Below, piece by piece: positions 1-8,125 of a DNA stretch of 64,000 nucleotides (positions are counted from its first letter, which is position 1; every line of letters starts with the position of its first letter). Made by a program: the position numbers and the translations under genes. This DNA comes from Bog-473 sp963721585 (GTDB lineage Bacteria; Actinomycetota; Acidimicrobiia; Acidimicrobiales; RAAP-2): positions 186,001 through 250,000 of the forward strand of contig CAVRJN010000001.1 in NCBI GenBank assembly GCA_963721585.1, in the 5' to 3' direction. The notes below the pieces were generated by a model. That model was not told where the DNA came from, ran no database searches, and worked only from the letters and a program-made list of their open reading frames with translations.

Positions 1-246
1 GCTCGCCACAGAGCACGCGCCATCGAGCCGATCCAACTCCTGCTGTCCGGGGAGGACGCCGTGGGCGATGAGCTCGACGCCAACGGCCCCGGCGGCGGCG
101 ACGGCGACGAGACCGCCCGCTCCAAGGGCCAGAACCTTCCGCCGGCTCCATGGTCGACCGCCAGATCCTGCGAACAACGGCAGACTGCTCCCCGAACGGC
201 CTCGGGCGGGTCGGGACTCATGGCCCCGCTCCTCCATGGACTTCAT
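1..246 (-). CDS. Partial exported or membrane-anchored protein, possibly alpha/beta hydrolase (N-terminus only)
   Basis: Only the first 82 codons are present; the gene runs off the left edge. From ATG at 246 the frame stays open to base 1. After a charged, Arg-rich stretch there is a twin arginine (SRRKVLALG), then a hydrophobic Ala/Gly/Val segment and the sequence VELIAHGVLPGQQELD. A signal/anchor followed by HGVLPG resembles the start of actinobacterial exported esterases, but this is recollection of a pattern and the catalytic part is not visible. It starts 8 bases after the stop of the upstream membrane gene, so it is probably the third gene of the PadR operon. A second in-frame ATG lies at 237. 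Confidence 0.5.
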   Translation of the reverse strand, partial: MKSMEERGHESRPARGRSGSSLPLFAGSGGRPWSRRKVLALGAGGLVAVAAAGAVGVELIAHGVLPGQQELDRLDGACSVAS

Positions 247-254
247 CGGGGGCG

Positions 255-1250
255 CTATCTCGTCGCCACAGAACCAGGGCTGCGACCGATCAGCTGCAGA
301 GCTCGTCCAGCAGTGGCGAGCGAGGCCACCATCACACAGATGCTGCCGATGTCGATTGCACCGACATGGAAAAGATTGCGCGGTCCCGGCCCTCCATCGA
401 CAACCCAAAGACTCGCCCCGATGAGAAACATGACCATGACAACGCCTCCAAGCTGGGCGAGGCGCGCTTCGAATCGCAGCAACTTGGGCGAGAGCTCGAT
501 CTCCCGCCCCAGCCGGACCGCCCCGATGCCAAAGCACATCAGGGCTATCGGGCTGACCACCATCCATGCAAGCTCGGGGGCGGGAAACGAGAGCAGGCTC
601 GCCGGATGTGCCCAGTACGCGGTGACGAAGAGCGTCGCGGCCCATGCGAAGGCGGCCACTCCGCCTGGCACGAGGCCCTGCAGCGCCCAAGGATGACCAC
701 CGGTTCCGGGCCAACCGTTTGCGAAGTGGCGGCTTCCGAGGATGAAGATCCCGGAGCCAGCCGCCATGAGGGCAAAGGGCCGAAGGACTCGGCCTCGGCG
801 AAAGGCGCTCCTGGCCGCGACCCATGCGAGGGGAACGACCGCGAAAGCACCGATCAAAAGGAGTACGAGGACCGAACAGGACATCACGATCATGGCAGCG
901 GAGGTCGCAACCGTGTCGGGCGCGGACCATTGCCAACCGATCGTGAGCTGTGCCCACATGCCGAGCCCGAATGTCACGAAGACGGCTGCGGCACAACCGA
1001 AGGCAAGCACTGTCCTTCGATTGCGCTCGGAGTGCTCGAGGTTGCTCTGATTCAGTCCGGCGTAGGCAAGGCGTGCGACGACCCCACTCAGCGCCACGTC
1101 GACAGGTCTCTTCAGCGATCGGGGTTGCTCCGACATGTCGGAGATGAGCAACTCGGCGAACTCGTCGCCGTAGCGAGCACGCCACTCGCTCGGATACCAC
1201 CGCAGCAGCCGTTCAGCCCTGCGAGCCAGCGTGCCCCGCATCTCGGTCAT
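255..1250 (-). CDS. Multi-pass membrane protein of the PadR operon
   Basis: This protein has 331 residues. The N-terminal 60 residues are soluble and contain RWYPSEWRARYGDEFAELL, a segment seen in actinobacterial membrane proteins encoded next to PadR regulators. About seven hydrophobic helices follow (for example VLAFGCAAAVFVTFGLGM and MIVMSCSVLVLLLIGAF). The start chosen is ATG at 1250, whose ATGA overlaps the PadR stop; an ATG 12 bases upstream is less likely. The pairing suggests that the PadR protein controls this membrane protein, perhaps in an envelope-stress or sensor role. No enzymatic motif is visible and the molecular function is unknown. Confidence 0.75.
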   Translation of the reverse strand: MTEMRGTLARRAERLLRWYPSEWRARYGDEFAELLISDMSEQPRSLKRPVDVALSGVVARLAYAGLNQSNLEHSERNRRTVLAFGCAAAVFVTFGLGMWAQLTIGWQWSAPDTVATSAAMIVMSCSVLVLLLIGAFAVVPLAWVAARSAFRRGRVLRPFALMAAGSGIFILGSRHFANGWPGTGGHPWALQGLVPGGVAAFAWAATLFVTAYWAHPASLLSFPAPELAWMVVSPIALMCFGIGAVRLGREIELSPKLLRFEARLAQLGGVVMVMFLIGASLWVVDGGPGPRNLFHVGAIDIGSICVMVASLATAGRALQLIGRSPGSVATR

Positions 1251-1603
1251 GCGGCTCCCCACGCGCCGGCCAGCCGCCGGAGCCCGAGTTCAGCAATTCG
1301 CCTCTGCGCGACGAGGTGCGATCGCAACGCTGTCGCCCCGAGCGCTGTCAGCTGATACGGGCGCCGGCGATCGTCGCTTTCGATCGCCTCTATGAGCCCC
1401 TGTCCTTCCAGGCGGCTGAGCGCCTCATAGAGCGTGCCCGGGGCGAGCCGCGTGCCGGAAAAGGCCTCGATGTCCTTCGTGAGCACGTACCCATGTTTCG
1501 GGCCGTCGGCCAGGCTGGAGAGAATCAGCGTGGCTGGGCCCGCATAACGCCCGAACCCGCTGAATTCAGTCGGGGTCGCTTCCTGCCGTGAAACCCGGGC
1601 CAC
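1247..1603 (-). CDS. PadR-family transcriptional regulator
   Basis: This is a 118-residue winged-helix protein of the short PadR type. The segment LSSLADGPKHGYVLTKDIE followed by LAPGTLYEALSRLEGQGLI is the PadR recognition-helix region, and DDRRRPYQLTALG is the wing. Translation starts at GTG 1603, 8 bases after a TATAGA -10 box, so the mRNA is probably leaderless. Just upstream lies a perfect 15-base palindrome, with an imperfect copy over the -10, so autorepression is likely. It overlaps the following membrane gene by ATGA. The same palindrome stands in front of the gene at 2886, extending the regulon. The inducer is unknown. Confidence 0.9.
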   Translation of the reverse strand: MARVSRQEATPTEFSGFGRYAGPATLILSSLADGPKHGYVLTKDIEAFSGTRLAPGTLYEALSRLEGQGLIEAIESDDRRRPYQLTALGATALRSHLVAQRRIAELGLRRLAGAWGAA

Positions 1604-2594
1604 AAACCGACTCTATACCGGTTACCGATCTATCGGCAACCGATACCACGTCACAAGACGAGGGCGCTGAGTAGACCAGGTAACCGAGCCGCTGGGTGAG
1701 GAAGGCGCGCACGAACGGATCGCGAAGGCGCCAGATGCCGGCATCGACCACGAAATGAGTGGCGAGAAGACCCAGATAGACCCCGAAGAACAACCGCAGC
1801 GACCGACCATCACCGTGCAGGTGAGACAGCAGATTCAGGACCACGCCGCCCAGGACTGCGAGCGCGCACAGCGCGGCCACCCCGCCGATCCGATTCCGGC
1901 CCTTGTCTCCGGCAGCGACCAGTCCCATCAGAAGCAGGTACTGGAGACCGTGCGCCATCGTCATGCCGGCGACGGCTGCGTACGGCGAGGTGAACACGAA
2001 GATTGGAAGCGGAAAGAGGAGCGCCAACCCGTATATGACGAAGAACCTCGGTGACCGGTCGGTCCTCGGACGCCTGGTCAACGCCAGCGTTCCACCAGCG
2101 ACACCGAGGACCAAGAACGCTGTCGCCGAAGGTGCAACGTACCCAGCGAACGGCGGCCGAACATCGAGTTGGAGAAGTCCGGGATGTGCGCAGACTTCCG
2201 CGATCCCCGCGGTACCCGTCGTACAGATCGCGGCGCGCTCGCCACGCCGGAGCGGTGCGAGGCCGAGCGACGCTCCGGTCAGAGCTACCTGACCGAGGTT
2301 CTGCTTCTGGAAATGGTGGAGTTGCCACGCCAGGACCGCCAGCGCCGCCCACGACACCTGTCGCGGGCTCGCTGCCACAGAGAGGACTATCCCTGTCACC
2401 ACGAGCCCGAAGGGTGCCCAGACATATCGACAACGCTGCCCCCAGGCGTAGCTGCGAACATTCGAGTTCGTGAAGAGCCAGCCCGTTGACGCAACGTGAA
2501 CGGACGAACCCAAGAAGAGCAGCCACGCCAGACCGACGTCTGGAGAACCTCCCGACTTCGGCAGCGAGAACGACACACGCGGCGAGCGCTCCAC
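1566..2594 (-). CDS. Polytopic membrane protein of unknown function (main frame of a probably frameshifted gene)
   Basis: The 342-residue frame has about eight hydrophobic helices, with the motifs WLLFLGSSVHVASTGWLF, WQLHHFQKQNLGQ and THFVVDAGIWRLRDPFVR. I recognise this as a conserved actinobacterial membrane family with no assigned function. The first residues of this frame are not membrane-like, whereas another frame just upstream (2664-2545) encodes a good first helix. Removing one G from the GGG near 2544 joins the two into a 365-residue protein, so the apparent ATG at 2594 is probably internal. The C-terminus overlaps the start and operator of the PadR gene. It is probably cotranscribed with the small gene at 2886, under the same operator. 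Confidence 0.6.
   Translation of the reverse strand: MERSPRVSFSLPKSGGSPDVGLAWLLFLGSSVHVASTGWLFTNSNVRSYAWGQRCRYVWAPFGLVVTGIVLSVAASPRQVSWAALAVLAWQLHHFQKQNLGQVALTGASLGLAPLRRGERAAICTTGTAGIAEVCAHPGLLQLDVRPPFAGYVAPSATAFLVLGVAGGTLALTRRPRTDRSPRFFVIYGLALLFPLPIFVFTSPYAAVAGMTMAHGLQYLLLMGLVAAGDKGRNRIGGVAALCALAVLGGVVLNLLSHLHGDGRSLRLFFGVYLGLLATHFVVDAGIWRLRDPFVRAFLTQRLGYLVYSAPSSCDVVSVADRSVTGIESVCGPGFTAGSDPD
1612..1645 (-). promoter_or_regulatory. PadR promoter with tandem operator
   Basis: On the minus strand TATAGA (1617-1612) forms a -10 box 8 bases before the GTG start at 1603. A perfect palindrome TATCGG-CAA-CCGATA occupies 1631-1645. The adjoining 15 bases (1616-1630) match it at 12 of 15 positions and cover the -10. 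The identical 15-mer recurs at 2899-2913. The sites lie inside the 3' end of the upstream gene. Confidence 0.7.
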
Positions 2595-2664
2595 ATGTGA
2601 GAACGATCGACGTCCAGAGCCACAGTGCGGCCGGTGTCCTGGGCGGTATTGCGGCGCCCTTCAT
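2545..2664 (-). other. Displaced N-terminus of the membrane gene at 1566-2594
   Basis: From ATG 2664 this frame reads MKGAAIPPRTPAALWLWTSI and continues through a hydrophobic helix to CVVLAAEVG, then loses sense. At GAAGTCGGGAGG (about 2544) dropping one G moves into the downstream frame as E-V-G-G-S-P-D-V-G-L-A-W. The combined protein has the N-terminal helix the family needs. Confidence 0.55.
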
Positions 2665-2700
2665 TTCACGCCGGTTTCGCTCAGCGCCGGATCTGGGCGG

Positions 2701-2886
2701 TCACCCCCCACCGCACCCGCCCGCAGCTCCGACGGAAGGCGCAAGGTGGAGGGCGGCAACCAAGACCCCCCCTCCGACCAACACAACGAGGACCGCCAAC
2801 CACAAGACCCACCGCCCGCTCCGTCCCGCCTGAGTGGCACCCTCGTCTGGCAACCACACGGTGTCGCGTCGAGTGAGTTCGCTCAT
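2701..2886 (-). CDS. Small single-pass membrane protein under PadR operator
   Basis: This is a 61-residue protein with a polar N-terminus (MSELTRRDTVWLPDEG), one strongly hydrophobic helix (VLWLAVLVVLVGGGVLVAAL) and a Gly/Ala/Cys tail. The ATG at 2886 is preceded at 8 bases by TATAGT. A palindrome identical to the one in front of the PadR gene overlaps that box, which is the best evidence that this small gene is real and regulated. It is followed 36 bases later by the polytopic membrane gene. No family is recognised. Confidence 0.55.
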   Translation of the reverse strand: MSELTRRDTVWLPDEGATQAGRSGRWVLWLAVLVVLVGGGVLVAALHLAPSVGAAGGCGGG

Positions 2887-2894
2887 GAGACGAC

Positions 2895-2913
2895 ACTATA
2901 TCGGCAACCGATA
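2895..2913 (-). promoter_or_regulatory. Second PadR operator and -10 box
   Basis: The palindrome TATCGG-CAA-CCGATA at 2899-2913 is identical over 15 bases to 1631-1645. On the minus strand the -10 box TATAGT (2900-2895) overlaps its edge, 8 bases before ATG 2886. Binding here would block the promoter. Confidence 0.65.
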
Positions 2914-2927
2914 CATCGTCAACCATA

Positions 2928-3719
2928 CTAGTCTTCGACTTCGAACCACCGGAGGGTGTTGGCGAGGTTCTCGAACGAGCTCAGTGTCGCCGGGTCGTCG
3001 GGACCCAACGTTCGACTTCTGACGTCGAGGATGCGCCTGCGTAGCTCGCACGATTCGGGGACCTGCCCCATCTGGAGCAGCGTGGTGGCCAGGTGCGAAC
3101 TGGCTTTCATACAGTCCTCGCTCTCGCCTGCACCTTGCCGCTCGTATCGATCGACAGCCTCTTTGAGCAGCCGATGTGACTCAGGGAGGTTTCCGAGACG
3201 TCTCGAGGTGCATCCGAGCCACTCCATGGCCAACAGGGTCTGCTGATGATCCGGCCCCAGCGCATGTGCTCGACCCGTAAGAACGTGCTCAAGGAGGGGA
3301 AGCGCCTCTTGATGCCGACCGAGGCGATCAAGGTTGAACGCCTGAAACCCCTCCGCCGTCAGCGTGCTGGGGTCGTCTGGCCCGAGAAGAAGCCGAATGT
3401 GAGTCACACACTCCGTCCTGAGTTGCACTGCTTCCTCATAACGACCCAGGCGCTCCAATCGCTGCGCGACCTCGACTCTGGCCTTCAATGTCATTGTGGA
3501 TTCGGCCCCACGATGACGGATCGACCAGTCGAGAGTGGCTTGCGCGGACTCAAGAGCCGACTCGGGATCCGAATCCATCTTCTCGGCGGCGCGCTTCGTC
3601 GCCTGGGTGATGCGATTTCGCAACCAGGGACCGGCTCCTCGCTTGGCTGCCCTCGGCGTTGGCACTGTCCAAGCGTATTTCGCGTAGGAAGGGGGCGGAG
3701 CGGGCCGAAAGCCTTGCAC
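2928..3719 (-). CDS. Tetratricopeptide-repeat protein
   Basis: The protein has 263 residues. From about residue 55 it is built of roughly four 42-residue TPR units of the kinesin-light-chain type, each with a pattern like LGPDDPSTLTAEGFQAFNLD, LGRHQEALPLLEHVL and LGNLPESHRLLKEAV. Such repeats form a protein-binding superhelix. There is no signal peptide or catalytic domain, so it is a scaffold or adaptor; in actinobacteria such modules are also found in regulators and NB-ARC proteins. The N-terminal 50 residues are basic and Pro-rich and the start is uncertain. It lies between the AraC gene and the PadR-controlled genes on the same strand, without obvious functional coupling. Confidence 0.75.
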   Translation of the reverse strand: MQGFRPAPPPSYAKYAWTVPTPRAAKRGAGPWLRNRITQATKRAAEKMDSDPESALESAQATLDWSIRHRGAESTMTLKARVEVAQRLERLGRYEEAVQLRTECVTHIRLLLGPDDPSTLTAEGFQAFNLDRLGRHQEALPLLEHVLTGRAHALGPDHQQTLLAMEWLGCTSRRLGNLPESHRLLKEAVDRYERQGAGESEDCMKASSHLATTLLQMGQVPESCELRRRILDVRSRTLGPDDPATLSSFENLANTLRWFEVED

Positions 3720-3823
3720 TTCTCAGCCCGGGGCCATGCGGTTCAAACCAACACACCGGACACTGAGCAGACCAGGCAGTACGGCGGGGGATCCATGCTC
3801 TGCACCACCGCACCGGCACCATT

Positions 3824-4654
3824 TCAACGATGCCGGGCTCTCTGTCTGCGATACGCCGAGGGGGTCACCCCGGTCCTCACACGAAAGGCCCGATTGAACG
3901 AGCTCAGACTCTCGAACCCCACCGCGTTGGCCACGTGGAGGATCGACGGTCCGGGCTCCGCCAGAAGGGCCATCGCCCGCAGCAGACGCGCTTGGATCAG
4001 GTAGTTCCGCCACGACATGCCCAGTCCGGCCTCGAAGCGGCGGCGAAGTGAGCGCTCGGAGAGGCCGACGTGACTTGCGGCCTCCCCAATGGTGGCGGCG
4101 TCGAGATTCTCTCGGGTCCAGCTCAGCGCAACCGCAAGCACAGGGTCGCTGGACGTGGGCAGGAACAGCGGTGCCTCACTGTCCAGAGCTTCAGAGACCA
4201 ACCGGCCCAACGCGATGAAGTATGCGTCCGCGACGGGATCAGAACGTGATCGCCCGATGGGCCAGCGTCCGGCGTAGATCATCATCTCTCTCAACACGGG
4301 CGGTACGGCCAGGATGCGGACGCGCCCACCCGGATCGGGCACTAGGCCGGACTCGAAGAACACGGAGATCGTCCGAACCGTCGTCCCGATCGTCGTCCGG
4401 TGGTCCATGCCCGAGGGAACCCAGGCAGCCTGCTGCGGCGGCAAAAGGAAATGGGCAGTCGCGGTTTCGACCTCTACCGTGCCGTGGAAGGCGTACTCGA
4501 GCTGATGCAGGTCGTGGGCATGCCAGGTCGTGATCACTTCATCGCCCTCGTAGAGGTAGCTGCCGGCCGATTGCGCGGATCCCGAGCGCATATCCACCAG
4601 TTCGGATTTGGCCGAAGAGGACAAAACCTTGTCCGATTGTGCAGAGACGGCCAT
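3824..4654 (-). CDS. AraC-family transcriptional regulator with cupin sensor
   Basis: The protein has 276 residues from ATG 4654. The N-terminal half is a cupin-like sensor (WHAHDLHQLEYAFHGTVEVE, then PPQQAAWVPSGMDH). The C-terminal 100 residues are the double helix-turn-helix: ATIGEAASHVGLSERSLRRR and the signature SILHVANAVGFESLSSFNRA followed by FRVRTGVTPSAYRR. The frame is open further upstream, but longer starts would run into the divergent methyltransferase. That methyltransferase is the likeliest target, with an overlapping divergent promoter. The effector is unknown. Confidence 0.88.
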   Translation of the reverse strand: MAVSAQSDKVLSSSAKSELVDMRSGSAQSAGSYLYEGDEVITTWHAHDLHQLEYAFHGTVEVETATAHFLLPPQQAAWVPSGMDHRTTIGTTVRTISVFFESGLVPDPGGRVRILAVPPVLREMMIYAGRWPIGRSRSDPVADAYFIALGRLVSEALDSEAPLFLPTSSDPVLAVALSWTRENLDAATIGEAASHVGLSERSLRRRFEAGLGMSWRNYLIQARLLRAMALLAEPGPSILHVANAVGFESLSSFNRAFRVRTGVTPSAYRRQRARHR

Positions 4655-4679
4655 GCGTCGCTCATCGTACAAGTGAGGC

Positions 4680-5246
4680 ATGAACGAATCCCACCTGCAG
4701 TTCCTTGCCAGCCCCGAGTGGGCCCAGATGCTCGAAGCAGAATTGCTGCCCTGGATAGAGGCCGCAGGCGATCTGGGCGATGACGTCCTCGAGATCGGTC
4801 CGGGACCGGGCCTCACCACCGACCTCCTCCGTCAGCGCGTGCAGAGGGTCACAGCCGTGGAGATCGATCCCTCATTGGGTGAACCCCTGCGAGACCGTCT
4901 GGCCGGAACGAATGTCGACGTCATCGTCGCCGATGCAACTGATGCAGGTCTGCCGGACGATCACTATTCAGCGGCAGCGTGCTTCTCGGTCCTGCACCAC
5001 ATGCCGTCCCCCGAAGATCAGGACCGACTGTTTCGCCAATTGCACCGGGTCCTGCGCCCCGGCGGCATCTTCGTGGGGCAGGACTCCTTGGACCTCGACT
5101 CGATGCGTGCAGCGCATGCGGACGACGTCTTTACGCCGGTTGATCCGGATGGAATGCACGAGCGGCTGGCAGCCGCCGGCTTTGGAGCGACAAGGACCGA
5201 CCTCGTCGGCTTCCATTTCCGATTCGTCAGTGAGAACCTCGCATGA
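4680..5246 (+). CDS. SAM-dependent class I methyltransferase
   Basis: The protein has 188 residues. Motif I is VLEIGPGPGLTTDLL, motif II is TAVEIDPSLG, and the post-motif region DDHYSAAACFSVLHHM and VLRPGGIFVGQDSL is typical of the Methyltransf_11 group, which transfers methyl from S-adenosylmethionine to small molecules. It is close to full length for this compact group. GAGG stands a few bases before ATG 4680. It is divergent from the AraC gene, whose control it probably shares. The substrate cannot be told. Confidence 0.85.
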   Translation: MNESHLQFLASPEWAQMLEAELLPWIEAAGDLGDDVLEIGPGPGLTTDLLRQRVQRVTAVEIDPSLGEPLRDRLAGTNVDVIVADATDAGLPDDHYSAAACFSVLHHMPSPEDQDRLFRQLHRVLRPGGIFVGQDSLDLDSMRAAHADDVFTPVDPDGMHERLAAAGFGATRTDLVGFHFRFVSENLA

Positions 5247-5265
5247 GCGCACCACTGGCTCCGCA

Positions 5266-6270
5266 TCACTCTGGAAGGAATCGGCCCAGAGACTTCAGCA
5301 CTTCGTAGAAGCTGCGCATGCTTTCGTGCACGATCCGTTCGACCGGCACGACCTCCGCCACGCGCCCGGCCACTTGGCCTCCGAAGGCAAAGCCGGCATC
5401 GAGATCGCCCTCGAATTGGAGCTTGAGGACGCCCTCCATACCAACAGTCCGACCCATGATGACCGACGGCTCGTTCTCGAGGCTCTCGCTGAAACGGGTG
5501 CGCATGACCCGATAGGCCGGACTCGAGTGGGCACTGAGCACGACGGTGTCAGTGGCGTCGGCCCCTGTGACGAGGCTCTTGTAGTTGTCATGCACCGGCG
5601 ACTCGGTCGCACTCACCATGCGCGTTCCCATCTGGACTCCCTCGGCTCCGAGAGCGAAGGCCGCCGCCATGGAGATGCCGTCAACAATGCCCCCTGCGGC
5701 GACGACGGGGACTTCGAACGCTCCGCAGATCTGCGGCAGCAAGACCATCGTCGATACGGGTCTCGTGTTCTCGAAGCCCCCGCCTTCTCCCCCTTCGACC
5801 ACCAGCCCGTCGACCCCTGCGTCGACAGCCTTCTGTGCGGCACGCAAGGACGGAACCACGTGGAACACGGTGATGCCGGCGTCATGAAGCTCCCGGGTGT
5901 ACCGAGCCGGGTCCCCGGCGGAGGTGGTCACGAACCTGACGCCCTGCTCGGCGACGAAGTCGACGATGCCGGAGTCGGCGACCAGCATCTGGGCGATGTT
6001 GACACCCCATGGTTTGGCCGTCCGGTCGCGCATCGCCGCCATTTCGCCCCGGACCTCGTCGAGGCGGCCGGAAGACGTTTCGACGATCCCGAGGCCTCCC
6101 GCGTTCGAAACGGCGGAGGCCAACTGCGCCCGAGCCATAAATCCCATGGGAGCCTGCAGCAACGGGTAGTCGATACCGAGAAGCTCGGAGACACGTGTAC
6201 GGAGTGGTGGCGGAGCGTCGGTACCGATACTGCCAACATATCGAGGAGTCCTCGAGGCCGCTGTTACCAT
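5266..6270 (-). CDS. Nitronate monooxygenase (2-nitropropane dioxygenase family)
   Basis: This is a 334-residue FMN TIM-barrel. LLGIDYPLLQAPMGFMARAQ is the conserved N-terminal strand with the QAPM flavin motif. VVEGGEGGGF and VPVVAAGGI are the phosphate-binding loops, and EGVQMGTRM is the C-terminal signature. These enzymes oxidise propionate-3-nitronate or related nitroalkanes; distant members reduce enoyl thioesters (FabK-like), so substrate assignment is open. The gene is divergent from the DUF3237-monooxygenase pair and convergent with the methyltransferase, within a stretch rich in redox enzymes. Confidence 0.88.
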   Translation of the reverse strand: MVTAASRTPRYVGSIGTDAPPPLRTRVSELLGIDYPLLQAPMGFMARAQLASAVSNAGGLGIVETSSGRLDEVRGEMAAMRDRTAKPWGVNIAQMLVADSGIVDFVAEQGVRFVTTSAGDPARYTRELHDAGITVFHVVPSLRAAQKAVDAGVDGLVVEGGEGGGFENTRPVSTMVLLPQICGAFEVPVVAAGGIVDGISMAAAFALGAEGVQMGTRMVSATESPVHDNYKSLVTGADATDTVVLSAHSSPAYRVMRTRFSESLENEPSVIMGRTVGMEGVLKLQFEGDLDAGFAFGGQVAGRVAEVVPVERIVHESMRSFYEVLKSLGRFLPE

Positions 6271-6338
6271 CGCCGGGCCAGCCGGACGGACCGCTGATTC
6301 ACCGTCCGGGCCCAGAGAGTGAGGAACAGACGAGTGCC

Positions 6339-6788
6339 ATGAGATCGGTCGAACTCCGTCAGCTCATGCTGATCACGATTCAGGTTCGTCCCATCGTCGA
6401 CCTCGGCGGAGGACGCCGCTACGTTGCCTTCGACGGGGGGATGTTCGAGGGCAGGGACGGCTTGGCCGGCACCGTCCTCGAGGGTGGGGTCGATTGGCAG
6501 ACCGTCCGCGCCGACGGGGTGCTCGAGATCGATGCCCACTACACACTGCAGACCGAAGCGAACGAAGCAATCGAGGTCGTCTCTCAAGGCGTCCGCAAGG
6601 CGTCCGAGCCGGTCACGGCGCGATTAATGCACGGTGATCAGGTCGGGCCCGACGAGTACTACTTCCGGACGCTGGTCCGGCTGGCAACCGCGGCGCCTCG
6701 CCTGAGCCGGCTGAACGATCTCATCGCCGTCTCGACCGGCGACCGCGAACGCAACACCGTCCGCATCCACATGCACGAGGTCCTGTGA
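6339..6788 (+). CDS. DUF3237 domain protein
   Basis: The protein has 149 residues from ATG 6339, preceded by GTGAGGAA. The body shows the DUF3237 pattern: VRPIVDLGGGRRYVAFDGG, AGTVLEGGVDWQTV and DGVLEIDAHYTLQTE. The family is a small beta-barrel with no firmly assigned activity, often found beside oxidoreductases of aromatic or isoprenoid breakdown. An open frame extends upstream to 6195 but is unlike the family. Its stop overlaps the GTG of the FAD monooxygenase, so the two are translationally coupled and probably work together. Confidence 0.85.
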   Translation: MRSVELRQLMLITIQVRPIVDLGGGRRYVAFDGGMFEGRDGLAGTVLEGGVDWQTVRADGVLEIDAHYTLQTEANEAIEVVSQGVRKASEPVTARLMHGDQVGPDEYYFRTLVRLATAAPRLSRLNDLIAVSTGDRERNTVRIHMHEVL

Positions 6789-8053
6789 GCCCGGCCGGGT
6801 CCTGCCTGCGTGGTGTCGTCATCGGCGCCGGCATCGGAGGCCTGGCGACAGCCCTCAGCCTTGACGAGATCGGCGTGCAGGTGGACGTGTTCGATTCGAT
6901 ACGCGAACTGCGTTCCCTCGGCGTCGGCATCAACTTGCTCCCCCACGCGGTCCGCGAGCTCGACGCACTGGGCCTCTTCGACGAGCTGTGCGCACACGCC
7001 ATCGCTCCCTCCTCCCTGGTCTACTGCACGAAGAGGGGACAGGAGATCTGGCGGGAACCGCGCGGGATCGCGGCCGGCTACCCCTGGCCGCAGCTCTCCA
7101 TCCACCGCGGCATATTGCAGGAGGTGCTTCGACGCGCCGTGATCGAGCGCTTGGGGGCGGACACGATCCACCTCGGACGTCGCCTCGTACGGATCGGTGG
7201 AGGCGAGGGGGCTCCCGTGGCGGAGTTCGACCACGGGGAGCTCGCCGCTGACCTCGTCGTCGCCGCCGATGGCATCCACAGCGCGGCGCGGGCGCAGCGC
7301 TACCCCGACGAGGGACGCTTCCTGTGGAACGGCTCGTTGCTCTGGCGAGGCATCGCCGAGGTGGAGCCGGTGCTCGACGGTCGCACCATGGTCTGGGCCG
7401 GACATCCGGAGCAGAAGTTCGTCGGCTACCCGATCGCCGACCTGCCCGGAGGCAGGCAGAGGTTCAACTTCGTCGCCGAGCTGCGGCGTCCCGACTCCGA
7501 CCTTGCCCGGACAGAGGATTGGAATCGCGCGGGTTCCCTGGACGACTTCCTGCCCCAGTTCAAAGGGTGGGACTTCGGCTGGCTGCACGTGCCCGCCATT
7601 GTCGAGGCGGCACCCGAGACTTTCCTGTTCCCCATGGTGGACCGGGAGCCGATTCCGCAATGGACCTTCGGCCGGTCCACGCTCCTGGGCGATGCCGCGC
7701 ACCCGATGTACCCCATCGGCTCCAACGGCGCTTCTCAGGCAATCCTCGATGCCCGCGTGCTGGCTGGCTGCCTCCGCCGGCACGGCGACAATGTCGATGA
7801 GGCCCTGCGGCGCTACGAGGAGATCCGTCGCCCGGCCACCGCGGCCATAGTGCGGGCGAACCGCGGTTTCGGACCCGAGCTCCCCATGCAGCTCGTCGAG
7901 GAGCGCGCGCCCGACGGTTTCGTCGAAGTCGCCGATGTCATCACGCCCGAGGAGATCGCCGAAGTCACCGAGCGGTACCGTACGACGGCCGGCTTCTCTC
8001 TCGCCGCCCTCCAGCGCGGCACGTCGCTGGTGGAGGACCCCGACCCGCTCTAG
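6785..8053 (+). CDS. FAD-dependent monooxygenase (PhzS/salicylate-hydroxylase type)
   Basis: The protein has 422 residues. The N-terminal Rossmann fingerprint is VVIGAGIGGLATALSLDEIG, the middle motif is ADLVVAADGIHSAAR (the DG motif of class A flavin monooxygenases), and the third is LLGDAAHPMYPIGSNGASQA (the GD motif that binds the FAD ribityl chain). NAD(P)H and O2 would hydroxylate an aromatic or similar ring. LLPHAVREL near residue 50 recalls the PhzS subgroup. It starts with GTG overlapping the DUF3237 stop. The substrate is unknown. Confidence 0.9.
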   Translation: MSPAGSCLRGVVIGAGIGGLATALSLDEIGVQVDVFDSIRELRSLGVGINLLPHAVRELDALGLFDELCAHAIAPSSLVYCTKRGQEIWREPRGIAAGYPWPQLSIHRGILQEVLRRAVIERLGADTIHLGRRLVRIGGGEGAPVAEFDHGELAADLVVAADGIHSAARAQRYPDEGRFLWNGSLLWRGIAEVEPVLDGRTMVWAGHPEQKFVGYPIADLPGGRQRFNFVAELRRPDSDLARTEDWNRAGSLDDFLPQFKGWDFGWLHVPAIVEAAPETFLFPMVDREPIPQWTFGRSTLLGDAAHPMYPIGSNGASQAILDARVLAGCLRRHGDNVDEALRRYEEIRRPATAAIVRANRGFGPELPMQLVEERAPDGFVEVADVITPEEIAEVTERYRTTAGFSLAALQRGTSLVEDPDPL

Positions 8054-8125
8054 AGACGAGCCGGCGGCGGGGCGCTCTGCGAATCGGGTCCGCTACCGGA
8101 GGTCACTTGGCACGCCGGTGACAGC

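Noticed and set aside
150..1355. Long plus-strand open frame across the PadR partner gene
   Set aside because: It is the antisense shadow of a GC-rich membrane gene; composition is charged and repetitive with no family features.
6195..6338. Upstream extension of the DUF3237 gene
   Set aside because: The extra 48 residues do not resemble the family and overlap the divergent nitronate monooxygenase start; ATG 6339 has a ribosome-binding site.
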